DNA of 64,000 nt from Unio delphinus (taxonomy: Eukaryota; Mollusca; Bivalvia; Unionida; Unionidae): positions 181,001 to 245,000 of the forward strand of contig JAQISU010000124.1 in the NCBI GenBank assembly GCA_029339505.1, in the 5' to 3' direction. Shown one piece after another: positions 39,177-47,105 of this stretch. Every line of letters begins with the position of its first letter. The stretch's first letter is position 1. The notes beneath the pieces are model-generated. The model did not search any database. It was not told where the DNA came from and worked only from the letters and a program-made list of their open reading frames with translations. Made by a program: the position numbers and the translations under genes.

Positions 39177-39508
39177 CAAAACTCCCTGGAACCCCATGGG
39201 CAAAATACCCCGGAGAAAAACACCTTCCAGGATATAGCTACTGTGGACCGGGAACAAGACTTGATATCAGACTCAATGATCAAAATCAGCCCCGACCCGG
39301 TGAGGAACCAATAAACGCTATTGATAAGGCCTGTCACCTTCATGATGTATCTTATAAAAGCAGTAATCTGCAGCACAGGCATCTAGCAGATGTGAAATTA
39401 ATTCATGCGTTAAATGCTATTTCTGATAAATCTTTCAAAGAAAAATTGGCTTCCTTTTTGATAAAATCGGCTATGAAAAGTAAATTGATGTTAGGTGCTG
39501 GTAATTAA
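39116..39508 (+). CDS. Phospholipase A2 domain ORF, parvovirus VP1u-like, no AUG
   Basis: Open in frame from 39116 (stop TAA at 39113) to TAA at 39506-39508, with no ATG before the domain. It shows the calcium-loop motif YCGPGT (from 39239) and the catalytic helix DKACHLHDVSY (39323-39355), with the His-Asp pair typical of secreted and parvoviral PLA2. In parvoviruses this domain sits in the VP1 unique region and helps virions leave endosomes. A similar entry role here is inference. Just before the domain is an LPGTPW stretch resembling the LPGTPY repeats of the core-X-like protein. Expression needs -1 frameshifting from the zinc-ribbon ORF, splicing, slippage or a non-AUG start. The stop is 7 nt before the integrase ATG. 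Confidence 0.75.
   Translation, partial: TQGTQGTFKKKRGGDIAAKLAKLPGTPWAKYPGEKHLPGYSYCGPGTRLDIRLNDQNQPRPGEEPINAIDKACHLHDVSYKSSNLQHRHLADVKLIHALNAISDKSFKEKLASFLIKSAMKSKLMLGAGN
39143..39149 (+). promoter_or_regulatory. Candidate -1 frameshift slippery site A_AAA_AAC
   Basis: In the zinc-ribbon frame the codons are AAA-AAA-AAC, so the heptamer A_AAA_AAC is in the register known to promote -1 ribosomal frameshifting. The -1 frame leads straight into the phospholipase A2 domain, which has no AUG of its own. I saw only weak pairing downstream (CTCC near 39183 with GGAG near 39213) and no convincing pseudoknot. A one-base length error or mutation in the A9 run is the main alternative. Confidence 0.45.
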
Positions 39509-39515
39509 TAACAAC

Positions 39516-40469
39516 ATGGAATCTATTTATTATTCCCCAAGAGGATACTGGAGGGGTAAATCAGCAATCCATAAACTCGCTAGTGCTGCAAAAGTGAAAA
39601 AAACCACTGCGGCTCATTGGTTATCCAAACAGGCACTATGGCAAATTTATCTACCACCGCCTAAACAAATTCAATTCTCGCATTTTGATGTGACAGTTCC
39701 TAATGAAGTTCATCAGGCTGATCTATTATTTCTGCCACATGATCGTGGTTACAAATACGCATTAACCGTAGTTGATATTGCAAGTCGATACAAAGAAGCA
39801 GAACCGTTAAAAACAAAATCAGCCACTGAAGTGGCTTCTGCATTTGAAAGGATTTATCGAAGGAGTCCTCTGCACTGGCCAAATCTATTACAAATTGATC
39901 CTGGCAAGGAATTTCAGGGTGCAGTGTTATCAATAATGAAAAATCATAAAGTCACTATCAGACGAGGACATACTGCGCTACATCGTGATCAGGCCATTGT
40001 AGAACGGTTTAATAAAACCCTTGCTGAGCGGTTATTTGGATATCAATACCCAAAAGAATTCATCCAAGAAAAAAGATCCCGTGAATGGGTTAAAAGGTTA
40101 CCAGCTGTGATTACTGCACTGAATAACGAGATTACTAGAACCATCAACATGAAACCTATCAATGCGATTAAAAAGAAGTCAATACCTGAAATGGAAATTC
40201 AAAAAGATTTTAGCGTTTCCCAACCAATTCTTGGTAGTAATGTCATTGTGAGGTACTTATACGAACCAGGAGAGCTTGAGAGTGGCACAAAAAGGGCTAC
40301 TGATCCTATTTGGAGTGTTACTGCACATAAGATATCTAGTATAACACGATCTACGGGTAGACTTCCAATCTATAAACTGGATTCAACTGCCCCTCAACGG
40401 GGTTTTACTAGACAACAATTACAAGTGATACCTGAGGATACTCAATTACCACCGCATGGGCTTAACTAG
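39516..40469 (+). CDS. INT: Polinton retroviral-like integrase (rve, DDE)
   Basis: 317 residues from ATG 39516; the ORF is open slightly upstream but without another ATG. The N-terminal part has the WLSKQ...HQADL arrangement typical of Polinton integrases. The catalytic triad is Asp69 (HQADLLFL), Asp128 (IDPGKEF) and Glu163 (AIVERFN), with 34 residues between the last two, close to the DD35E rule. The C-terminal region (about 245-305) resembles the SH3-like Polinton integrase end, with IYKLDS and RGFTRQQLQ segments. It should join element ends to host DNA, giving the 6-bp duplication seen at the borders. It overlaps the convergent HNH ORF by 8 bp. No damage visible. Confidence 0.95.
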   Translation: MESIYYSPRGYWRGKSAIHKLASAAKVKKTTAAHWLSKQALWQIYLPPPKQIQFSHFDVTVPNEVHQADLLFLPHDRGYKYALTVVDIASRYKEAEPLKTKSATEVASAFERIYRRSPLHWPNLLQIDPGKEFQGAVLSIMKNHKVTIRRGHTALHRDQAIVERFNKTLAERLFGYQYPKEFIQEKRSREWVKRLPAVITALNNEITRTINMKPINAIKKKSIPEMEIQKDFSVSQPILGSNVIVRYLYEPGELESGTKRATDPIWSVTAHKISSITRSTGRLPIYKLDSTAPQRGFTRQQLQVIPEDTQLPPHGLN

Positions 40470-40731
40470 CACCCTTGCGTCTATTGCACTCAAGACAAGT
40501 CAACATCACATTATTTCTGACATGACCGAGATTGTTATTTTTTCTGTCAACGGTGAATTGGCGAGGATCCTTATCCGAATACTGCCAACGCATTATACAA
40601 TTGCAACTCGCGCAGTGATTATTCTGTTGCTGCTTCAGGGTAATTATTAATTCAGCATCAATATCAAATTCTCGTTGTTTTTTTTTGTCTTGTTGTTTGT
40701 AACCGGAGAGTTTTTTTATCAATAATATCAT
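40462..40731 (-). CDS. HNH endonuclease-like ORF, overlaps end of PolB-helicase
   Basis: 89 residues with CASC, a central FTVDRKNN segment and LTCLECNRRKG, a zinc-finger HNH pattern like endonuclease VII-type proteins. The first 68 bp overlap the 3' end of the polymerase-helicase gene in the +1 frame, and the two frames share a T9 run (40678-40686, A9 on the coding strand). The polymerase-helicase frame stops five codons after that run. HNH could start at its own ATG (40731), or be the natural C-terminus of the fusion reached by slippage, or be split off by a one-base indel. Activity as a resolvase or nicking enzyme is inference. Confidence 0.7.
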   Translation of the reverse strand: MILLIKKLSGYKQQDKKKQREFDIDAELIITLKQQQNNHCASCNCIMRWQYSDKDPRQFTVDRKNNNLGHVRNNVMLTCLECNRRKGAS

Positions 40732-43700
40732 CTATTGTGGTGTCATTATCATTGCTAATGATTTCATCATCGAAGACAATTCTTCGAAGTTGATTTATTT
40801 TTCGTACTCTAGACACTGCGAGATAGACTAAATTCGACCATTCTATGCGATTATCTACTATCCAAACAATTGTATCCGATATAGTCAATCCCTGTGAAGA
40901 GTGTATTGTTGCTGCATAACCTAGCGTCCATGGGGATTTATTAGCACGCAATGCATCTTCAACGACATTGATATCAACCAGCACAATATCATTTAATACG
41001 AGAATCTTCTTTTCACGCCCTGACTCTGTCAGGCCTGGAATATCAACTTCGATGTTCTGTTTTCGTGTATCCGATGGCCTATAACATAACGGTACTGGAA
41101 GTGTTGCAAATTTTTGTTTATGCAATTCAAATAACTTCATCTGAAGTGTGTCCCTGACTATTTTTCTACTTGCAATGATTAAATCATTTGGTCTCCACGC
41201 TTCCCAAAACTCATTCATGGGAGTTTCCGAAATTATTTCACGGGCTATTACACACTGGATTTTATCCGGTTGTAATCTAATTAGTTTCTTAAATTCTTTT
41301 AATTCATTATCAAGTGATCTATGATCGGTATCAATTTCTTCATAATAGTCTACAAAACCCTTTAGCCATTCATGGGGAGATGCACCGACAAATGGCGGTG
41401 GTTGCCCGTGATCACCGCACATGACGATTTTTGTATTCTTCAATAACAACCACTCAAGAAATATTTTTAAGACATCTTCTGACACTGTGTCTATTTCATC
41501 CCAAAACATGATTTCAGGAATAAATTTCTCTCCCATGCGCTCAGGAGTCCATTTATCTCCCTTCCATCGGAAAAAGCTGTGATAAGTGCAGGCATTTACC
41601 CCTCTCTGTATCATTTCTCTTGCAAGTCTATGAGTTGGTGTTAGCACAATCATGTTTGATTTCCCACGATATAACTCAATTGCCCGGGTTGTTTTTCCTG
41701 ACCCGCCACAGCCGTTTAAATAAACTGTTTTATATCTACAGATTGGATCAGAAATCGATGGTGCACTAGAAAATTCTGAACACTGATTGCTTTCTAAGTA
41801 ATTATTTTCAATGGTAACATCTGCTGATGGAATATAATCATGAAGCATTTCCTTCTTAATTCTCCATGACCCCCAATTCTCGTTGCCAGTAGCCTTAAAA
41901 TCAGCCATTTTGCTATTTATGTAAAATGAGTCAGTAGCAACTCTAACTGCGGTGGTAGGAAATCTATTGATCATTGAAAATAAATTAATAGAAGCATAAC
42001 CAAGCATAGAAGCTCTCAAATATGTGTACTGCGGATGGTATCCATCAGTGTAAGTAACAATTGTACCCAATTTGGTTCCATCGGACATAAATGCGTCCTT
42101 ACGATTGACATATAAGCCCCTATTCGTTAAATCTTTGATTACAAAATCGTATTCAGCATTGTCTATAATCAATCGTGAAGAATATCTCGTATTATCATCT
42201 TTGCCACCTTGGGTAAATTTACCGATTATTCTTCGTCCAAGATCTTTTGCTTCATTGTTTCTGATTTCAAATAACTGTCTGGACCAATCCATGATTTGTT
42301 GTTCATTAAAATCAGGAAACAGTTTTCGCTCTTCGCTAATTATTTTTTCTAGATCAGGTTGTGGTAACCAGACTGATTTCTGTGCTCGATAGGATATAAT
42401 TGCTTCACTGACAATTAATGATTTTAACATCTTACAATCAAGCATATACCGTAATAACACTATTGGCATCCAGTGTTTTTCAGACATGTGTTTACCAATC
42501 CAAAGATAACTACACGGATGAAGTCCTTCAGCCATTTCAAATGATACTACACAAGCGAATCCGGTTAAATCGAAATGTGGCAGTGGTCCATTAATAGCAA
42601 CACGGGTCATTTCGTGTGTAGGGTGTCCAAATCGTTTGAAATATTTCTCACACTCTCCATACCCAAGAAAACTTCCTGGATAACATGCAATCATATCAAC
42701 TGAAATAACGGTATCAGCGGTGTATTTTGTATTCCATAATCCTCCATGGCTGTATTCAAGACAGGACAATTTGACATCTGATAAGAACTCACTTCGGGTT
42801 GGTTTCCACGCGTTTTTCTTCCTAGCAAAATGTGCTACAACTGATGGAAGTGTAAAACAGTTTGCTAATAATTGATCGTTGTCTTCCCCCAGAGAACTCT
42901 GGGGAGAAAACTCACTAGCTAGTTGTTTCATTTGATTATGCAGTTCTTCAGTACGGTACAATTTTCCGTTAGGCCTTACAAACTGATCAAATCTACATTC
43001 TTCGTCTGAAGTACTATGAAATAGCCACACTGACACAGAATCGTTTTTACTCAAATGGTAAATAGCATCAAATAATTTCTGCTCTGAAAAAAACTCTTCG
43101 GTTCCAAACAGATATTTTACGGTTCTATCCCGTGGGAATATTGTTACTGCAGATGACCACGCGTGTGCGTTATGATCAATAATTTCAATGGGAGCTCCCT
43201 GTGATTTATATTTCGATTCGTATAATACTTCTCCGGTGATTGTCCTTACCGATATTGGAAATCTCAATGATGTTTCTAATTTGGCTATATCTTGAATTGT
43301 TGCCCCATGCTGTTTCACTGTCAGTTCCCATTCGGTTATTTTTTTTCGTCTTAGATCAGTTAGTTTATTTCCCCGGGACGCATTTGTGAAGTGTTCCATT
43401 ATTCGTGTTGCTACACAATTGAGCCCTGTCGAATATTTCATGGGTGCTAGTTTTGAAATATCAGGTTTTTCATTGAGCGGATATATCCCGTAAACAACTA
43501 CTGTGACAGGATAAGATCTTTCGTAGTAGGGTTTATCAAGTCCAGTCAAAATTCCTGGTTTTGAATCCTGAGTCACAGTGACAGTTTTTTTGTCCTTAAG
43601 AATAGGCTCGTATTTGTCCCTAATGATCCATTTTCCATTATCACGGATAAGGAATTTTATTCGAAAAAAATTTCTTTCTTCCCCAAGACGTGAGATTATC

Positions 43701-43822
43701 ACTGCTGCTTTTTCATCATTCATGGTAGCGTCAACAACACCATCAATTCGAAATGTTGACCAGCAATGAGCTGCCCCATCACGCTTGAATTCATTAAAAC
43801 AGTCTCTGATTTTACTCATCAA
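40664..43822 (-). CDS. Divergent PolB DNA polymerase fused to SF1 helicase
   Basis: 1052 residues and the largest gene of the element. Residues 1-365 match nothing I recognise; no exonuclease DxE motif is evident. Residues 370-640 look like a compact B-family palm: motif A SVDMIACYPGSF (Asp376), a motif-B-like RRIIGKFTQGG (Lys535) and motif C VRVATDSFYI (Asp631). The first Asp of the usual DTDS is Ala, but the retained Asp matches the metal ligand. Residues 697-1010 form an SF1 helicase: Walker A GCGGSGKTT (704-712), DEID (775-778), motif III GDHGQPPPF (803-811), motif V TIHSSQGLT (972-980) and motif VI YLAVSRVR. Standard Polintons carry PolB without a helicase. Start is the MM pair at 43822. 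Helicase call is firm; polymerase call is moderate. Confidence 0.8.
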   Translation of the reverse strand: MMSKIRDCFNEFKRDGAAHCWSTFRIDGVVDATMNDEKAAVIISRLGEERNFFRIKFLIRDNGKWIIRDKYEPILKDKKTVTVTQDSKPGILTGLDKPYYERSYPVTVVVYGIYPLNEKPDISKLAPMKYSTGLNCVATRIMEHFTNASRGNKLTDLRRKKITEWELTVKQHGATIQDIAKLETSLRFPISVRTITGEVLYESKYKSQGAPIEIIDHNAHAWSSAVTIFPRDRTVKYLFGTEEFFSEQKLFDAIYHLSKNDSVSVWLFHSTSDEECRFDQFVRPNGKLYRTEELHNQMKQLASEFSPQSSLGEDNDQLLANCFTLPSVVAHFARKKNAWKPTRSEFLSDVKLSCLEYSHGGLWNTKYTADTVISVDMIACYPGSFLGYGECEKYFKRFGHPTHEMTRVAINGPLPHFDLTGFACVVSFEMAEGLHPCSYLWIGKHMSEKHWMPIVLLRYMLDCKMLKSLIVSEAIISYRAQKSVWLPQPDLEKIISEERKLFPDFNEQQIMDWSRQLFEIRNNEAKDLGRRIIGKFTQGGKDDNTRYSSRLIIDNAEYDFVIKDLTNRGLYVNRKDAFMSDGTKLGTIVTYTDGYHPQYTYLRASMLGYASINLFSMINRFPTTAVRVATDSFYINSKMADFKATGNENWGSWRIKKEMLHDYIPSADVTIENNYLESNQCSEFSSAPSISDPICRYKTVYLNGCGGSGKTTRAIELYRGKSNMIVLTPTHRLAREMIQRGVNACTYHSFFRWKGDKWTPERMGEKFIPEIMFWDEIDTVSEDVLKIFLEWLLLKNTKIVMCGDHGQPPPFVGASPHEWLKGFVDYYEEIDTDHRSLDNELKEFKKLIRLQPDKIQCVIAREIISETPMNEFWEAWRPNDLIIASRKIVRDTLQMKLFELHKQKFATLPVPLCYRPSDTRKQNIEVDIPGLTESGREKKILVLNDIVLVDINVVEDALRANKSPWTLGYAATIHSSQGLTISDTIVWIVDNRIEWSNLVYLAVSRVRKINQLRRIVFDDEIISNDNDTTIDDIIDKKTLRLQTTRQKKTTRI
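40678..40686 (-). promoter_or_regulatory. A9 run at the PolB-helicase/HNH frame junction
   Basis: Nine A on the coding (minus) strand, in the overlap of the two frames. Upstream of it the polymerase-helicase frame carries the helicase; downstream only the HNH frame stays open. The frame relation is +1, so a classical -1 heptamer would not connect them, but polymerase slippage or an assembly indel could. Confidence 0.4.
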
Positions 43823-43951
43823 GGTTCTATCAAGAATTTTATTCTTTGGTGTATCAGAACTTTAATCAAGATTGAATTGAACACTTTTCCAAGGCTTAAT
43901 TTTCGATAATCTCTCGAACTCCTCCATACTATAATTAAAACAAGCATTTAA
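43823..43951. promoter_or_regulatory. Divergent intergenic region, PolB-helicase / zinc protein
   Basis: 129 bp of AT-rich sequence between two divergently read genes, with a TATA-like CTATAATT at about 43930. It probably holds promoters for both, judged from position only. Confidence 0.35.
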
Positions 43952-44293
43952 ATGAAAGATTTAAGTATAATGAATCATTGCAAATGGCTTATGATTGGAT
44001 CAGTGACACCGTGTAACAAATCATGCAGAAATGAATTCTGTTGGTATCATATGCAAAGCTTTCGTCGTGGAAGCCTTGGTCCGTTACCCTGTATTCGATG
44101 TGGGGTTGGGGTCAGGGGGAGGTCGCAATTATGCGTTATGTGTGGCGGCAAACGATACAGGGAACTAAAACGCTATTATGATAAAAGAATAAAAAATACT
44201 GCCATTGACCCCAACGATGACAAAATAATAAAGACTGCTCAAGATTATATACAGAGACTTATAATTAAACCAAACAATGAATTAGAAAAATAG
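43952..44293 (+). CDS. Two-module zinc-binding protein, Polinton-associated
   Basis: 113 residues. The first module is C-x3-C-x4-C-x2-H (CNKSCRNEFCWYH), like the short Cys/His fingers of large DNA viruses. The second is a four-Cys ribbon, PCIRCGVG...LCVMCGG. A basic helical tail with KRYRELKRYYDKR follows. ATG at 43952 or the second Met at 43970 could be the start. It is divergent from the polymerase-helicase and stands before the long non-coding middle of the element, so a nucleic-acid binding or regulatory role is plausible. I do not recognise a named function. Confidence 0.6.
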   Translation: MKDLSIMNHCKWLMIGSVTPCNKSCRNEFCWYHMQSFRRGSLGPLPCIRCGVGVRGRSQLCVMCGGKRYRELKRYYDKRIKNTAIDPNDDKIIKTAQDYIQRLIIKPNNELEK

Positions 44294-45364
44294 TGTTATT
44301 ATACAAATGAACCAAGAATTCAGACCTCACCCGTGCTTGTTAATTCTCTACCATTTCAAAAAAGACAGGACAAAAAATTCGATTTTCGTATGTGTCTATA
44401 ACACCAAGGGAGACAACTCTTAAATGATATAACCAAGGGAGTTATCATTGTGATTTAGCTTCTGGGTATTGTTTTATAGGAAAAGAAATATTTTCTTTTT
44501 TTTTAGTGTTTAAGTCAAATATTCTGTCTCACGTGCGATTAATGCGTATTTCATAAACATAGGATGTGATCCGGAGATGCAGGCGTTACAGGATAACACA
44601 CGTGTATACTTTCTCCCTTAGATTGTGTTAACTTGTTTTATGGGTTATTGTGATTCAGCGGTGGGCATTGTATTGTAAGAAAAGAAATGTTTTCAAACAA
44701 TTATATTCTTTGTTTTAGTGTTTAAGTCAAATATGCTGTCTCATTTAAATACTGTCAAACACCATTAATAAGTAATTCAAGAAAATAAAATAGCGTACCT
44801 TGCGGATTGATGTATTAATTCCCTTTATATACTCTCTCCCTTAGATGGTGTCGAGTTGATAAGGGAGGGAATAACAACCCCTCCCACCTACTCATATATG
44901 TTTCTACTATTATGTGTAAATATAAGTGTTTTTAAATGTCTGTATGTAGTGAGTGTGGTGAAAATGTGTGTATGGGTGCTGGGGGGGGGGGGTTGATTAT
45001 CATTTGTATAATTTAATATGTAAATATTGAATAAAGATTTTAAAAAAAGAGGATGCCGACATGGCACCTATAAAAGATGTACAAATGCTACATCTATAAA
45101 AATTACATTACAGTATGGCGTGGGTTATTTCCCCCTAAATTGTGATTCAGCGGCTTGGGATATAATTAATTAGAAAAGAAATCAAATATAAAATGTTTTC
45201 AAACGATTATATTCTTTTTTTTTAGTGCTTTATGCAAATATTCTGTCTCATTTTAATACTGTGAAGCACCATTAACAAGTAATTCAAGAAAATAAAATAA
45301 CACACTCTGTGGATTGAAGCTGCTGTATTAGTCGCCTTATATACTAAATGAAAGGTTTAAAGCT

Positions 45365-45509
45365 GGGGCTTTCAAGGCCAATTCGACCAGTCAAAAAATA
45401 ATTCACGCCATTGACACGTGTGCGTGGTTGACTTTTACTCAATCATGCAACCGGGTTTAATTTCATGGGTTGCTTTGATTGGTCGAATTGGCCTTTGAAA
45501 ATCAGCCCC
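45365..45509. repeat. Fold-back (inverted) repeat, about 30-bp arms
   Basis: Arm 45365-45394 (GGGGCTTTCAAGGCCAATTC...) is inverted at 45475-45509 with one substitution and a few extra bases. The spacer is about 80 bp. The outer flanks ATGAAA and TTTCAT extend the symmetry. It could be a small MITE that inserted in the element, or a structured regulatory hairpin. Confidence 0.6.
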
Positions 45510-45576
45510 GTCGTTTCATGTTTGTGATGTCAGTGCCGTCCCATCATCATTACATCATCATTGAATTATAATCCAT

Positions 45577-45745
45577 CCTTAATTAAGTTAATTAAGTATA
45601 TGTATACCTACAATCTGAATGGAGATATATACGGTATTTGTGCTGTCCTTAATTAAGTTAATTAAGTATATGTATACCTACAATTTGCCACAACACTCGA
45701 GTGGAAATATATACGGTATTTGTGCTGTCCTTAATTAAGTATATG
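45577..45745 (+). repeat. Tandem block with TTAATTAAG palindromes and TATATACGG
   Basis: A unit with CCTTAATTAAGTTAATTAAG, TATATGTATACCTACAAT and ATATATACGGTATTTGTGCTGT is present about two and a half times. It ends directly before the CRE and a small ORF. The TATA-like steps and palindromes suggest promoter elements, but this is inferred. Confidence 0.5.
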
Positions 45746-45748
45746 TTG

Positions 45749-45756
45749 TGACGTCA
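45749..45756. promoter_or_regulatory. Perfect CRE/ATF site TGACGTCA
   Basis: The palindromic cAMP-response element TGACGTCA lies 30 bp before the ATG at 45786 and inside the candidate control region. CRE/ATF sites are common in adenoviral early promoters. An 8-mer can also occur by chance. Confidence 0.4.
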
Positions 45757-45785
45757 CCCCAAGCATATCTTCTGGGCGGTCTAAG

Positions 45786-46013
45786 ATGGCGTTTGCCACG
45801 TTAGGCCTCCCTTCCGGAGATGTATGTTTCGGGTTTCCTTTGGGCTTACTTGGATGTGAAGGCAACCAAGGAGTTCCAAAGATGTGTTGTCGTATATATG
45901 TAACCTCTAGGTCATTTCACGTAAACATACCCTCTTGTGATTCTAACCCGTTATTTGACGAGTTAGATTCACTCTTAGGGGAATATGTTTCCGGTGAATG
46001 TAAATATAAATGA
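45786..46013 (+). CDS. Small ORF of unknown function (75 aa)
   Basis: 75 residues starting in a good context (AAGATGGCG) just after the CRE and the promoter-like repeats. The N-terminal half is Gly/Pro/Leu-rich (PSGDVCFGFPLGLLGCEG) and the C-terminal half acidic, with six Cys overall. No homology is recognised. Position argues for a real short gene, but the ORF could be fortuitous. Confidence 0.35.
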   Translation: MAFATLGLPSGDVCFGFPLGLLGCEGNQGVPKMCCRIYVTSRSFHVNIPSCDSNPLFDELDSLLGEYVSGECKYK

Positions 46014-46086
46014 CCTAAAATAAATAACATCCATGGATGTAATTAGCTCTCCATCACATTTGGGTAGCCCCGTATGGTGTTCAAAA

Positions 46087-46206
46087 ATGAATTACCGGCC
46101 AAATAGTGTCAAATCGAGATCGAAGAAATCTCAGAAAAAAAATGGAAATACTCATAGAAAGAACCCTATGAAAGACACAGTGGCCTATATCAAGGGGGCC
46201 AAATGA
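46087..46206 (+). CDS. Very basic 39-residue ORF
   Basis: From ATG 46087 to TGA 46204-46206. It has nine Lys, three Arg and one His in 39 residues and one acidic residue, concentrated in KSRSKKSQKKNG. Small highly basic proteins condense DNA in adenovirus cores (protein mu-like), so a similar role is conceivable. Size and lack of visible homologues keep this tentative. Confidence 0.3.
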   Translation: MNYRPNSVKSRSKKSQKKNGNTHRKNPMKDTVAYIKGAK

Positions 46207-46254
46207 CTGATAACCGCTCATCATGGTTGTTATTTATTTTTGTCTGCATTTATA

Positions 46255-46490
46255 TTTATATATACAGACTGAATTTTAAAAAAGATATTTATATATACAG
46301 ACTGAATTTTAAAAAAGATATTTATATATACAGACTGAATTTTTAAAAAAGATATTTATATATACAGACTGAATTTTTAAAAAAGATATTTATATATACA
46401 GACTGAATTTTTAAAAAAGATATTTATATATACAGACTGAATTTTTAAAAAAGATATTTATATATACAGACTGAATTTTTAAAATATTAA
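46255..46490 (+). repeat. 34-bp minisatellite inside the Polinton
   Basis: About seven near-identical copies of a unit reading TATATATACAGACTGAATTT followed by TTAAAAAAGATATT. It ends just before the first gene of the rightward virion block. The TATATATA step recurs in every unit, so it may influence transcription, or it may simply be an expansion. Confidence 0.85.
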
Positions 46491-46538
46491 CGGCTCTTTT
46501 ATTTTTGAAAAATGAATTAGAAATATGTATTATCATAT

Positions 46539-46895
46539 ATGAATTCTGAAATTATGAATAGCATCATAGTTGAAATTGCAAAATTGAAAAATCAGAATAT
46601 TAAATTGTCAGATGGGTTAAATCCTGATCAAATCAAGTCGGATTTTCAGGATATAGAATACGGAGTTAGCACTAACAAGTATATGTTACCAAAGAAATAT
46701 GCACTCATCAAAAAAATTCAAAATTCTATTCGAGACTCTCTTGCATTTTCCAGTGAAGTAGATGTGTTTGTTCCGTTATATAATATCGTGGAAGGAATAC
46801 GAAAAGAATTGGGTAACGAATATGAATTGAAAAAGGAAGTTAATTCTAAAATTAGAAACTTACGAGCGTTAATTCAAGAAAATGAACTATTTTGA
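46539..46895 (+). CDS. Unknown helical Polinton protein (118 aa)
   Basis: 118 residues, Lys/Glu/Asn-rich and predicted mostly helical (for example LKNQNIKLSDGLNP and KKEVNSKIRNLRALIQ). No recognisable motif. It opens the rightward block of virion genes, 211 bp before the 319-residue ORF, and has TTGAAAA 34 nt before its ATG, the same motif seen before its neighbours. It may be a minor virion or assembly protein by position only. Confidence 0.55.
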   Translation: MNSEIMNSIIVEIAKLKNQNIKLSDGLNPDQIKSDFQDIEYGVSTNKYMLPKKYALIKKIQNSIRDSLAFSSEVDVFVPLYNIVEGIRKELGNEYELKKEVNSKIRNLRALIQENELF

Positions 46896-47077
46896 TTGAC
46901 CAACCCTCAAAAGATTTTGTCAGACAGTAAAATCTCCTTGAGATTTTCATTTTTTTTTTGTCATTTTTTGATTGAATCAGTGAAAATATTTCACACTGCG
47001 AAAATAAAAATATTTCACAGCAATAAAAAAATTGGACCGTTAAGGATGGAATCATCGATGGGAAAAATTGTTTTACA

Positions 47078-47087
47078 ATTGAAAAAT
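47078..47087 (+). promoter_or_regulatory. AATTGAAAA-type motif before the 319-aa gene
   Basis: ATTGAAAAAT 28 nt before ATG 47106. The same core occurs before several other rightward genes of the element (46505, 48071, 50021, 52407), at 28-58 nt. Confidence 0.4.
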
Positions 47088-47105
47088 GGTTTCTGATTTC
47101 AAATA

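Larger units (their letters stand above)
44294..46538. promoter_or_regulatory. Central low-coding region of the Polinton (regulatory candidate)
   Basis: About 2.2 kb between the left gene block and the rightward virion block, without a large ORF. It contains three diverged direct copies of a roughly 200-bp block (near 44440, 44640 and 45125). The block has GTGATTCAGCGG at its start, a T-rich run with TTAGTGTTTAAGTCAAAT in the middle and, in the last two copies, TTATATACT near the end. It also holds an AATAAA with a following A-run (about 45030-45047), a G12-13 run (about 44981-44993), a fold-back repeat, TTAATTAAG palindromes, a CRE, two small ORFs and a 34-bp minisatellite. The layout suggests the main control region for late genes, perhaps with inserted repeats. 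Confidence 0.45.

Noticed and set aside
42072..42392. Plus-strand ORF of 106 residues
   Set aside because: Antisense shadow of the polymerase-helicase gene.
46896..47096. 66-residue ORF between two Polinton genes
   Set aside because: No ATG until near its end; low-complexity Phe/Lys/Ile content; likely the leader region of the next gene.
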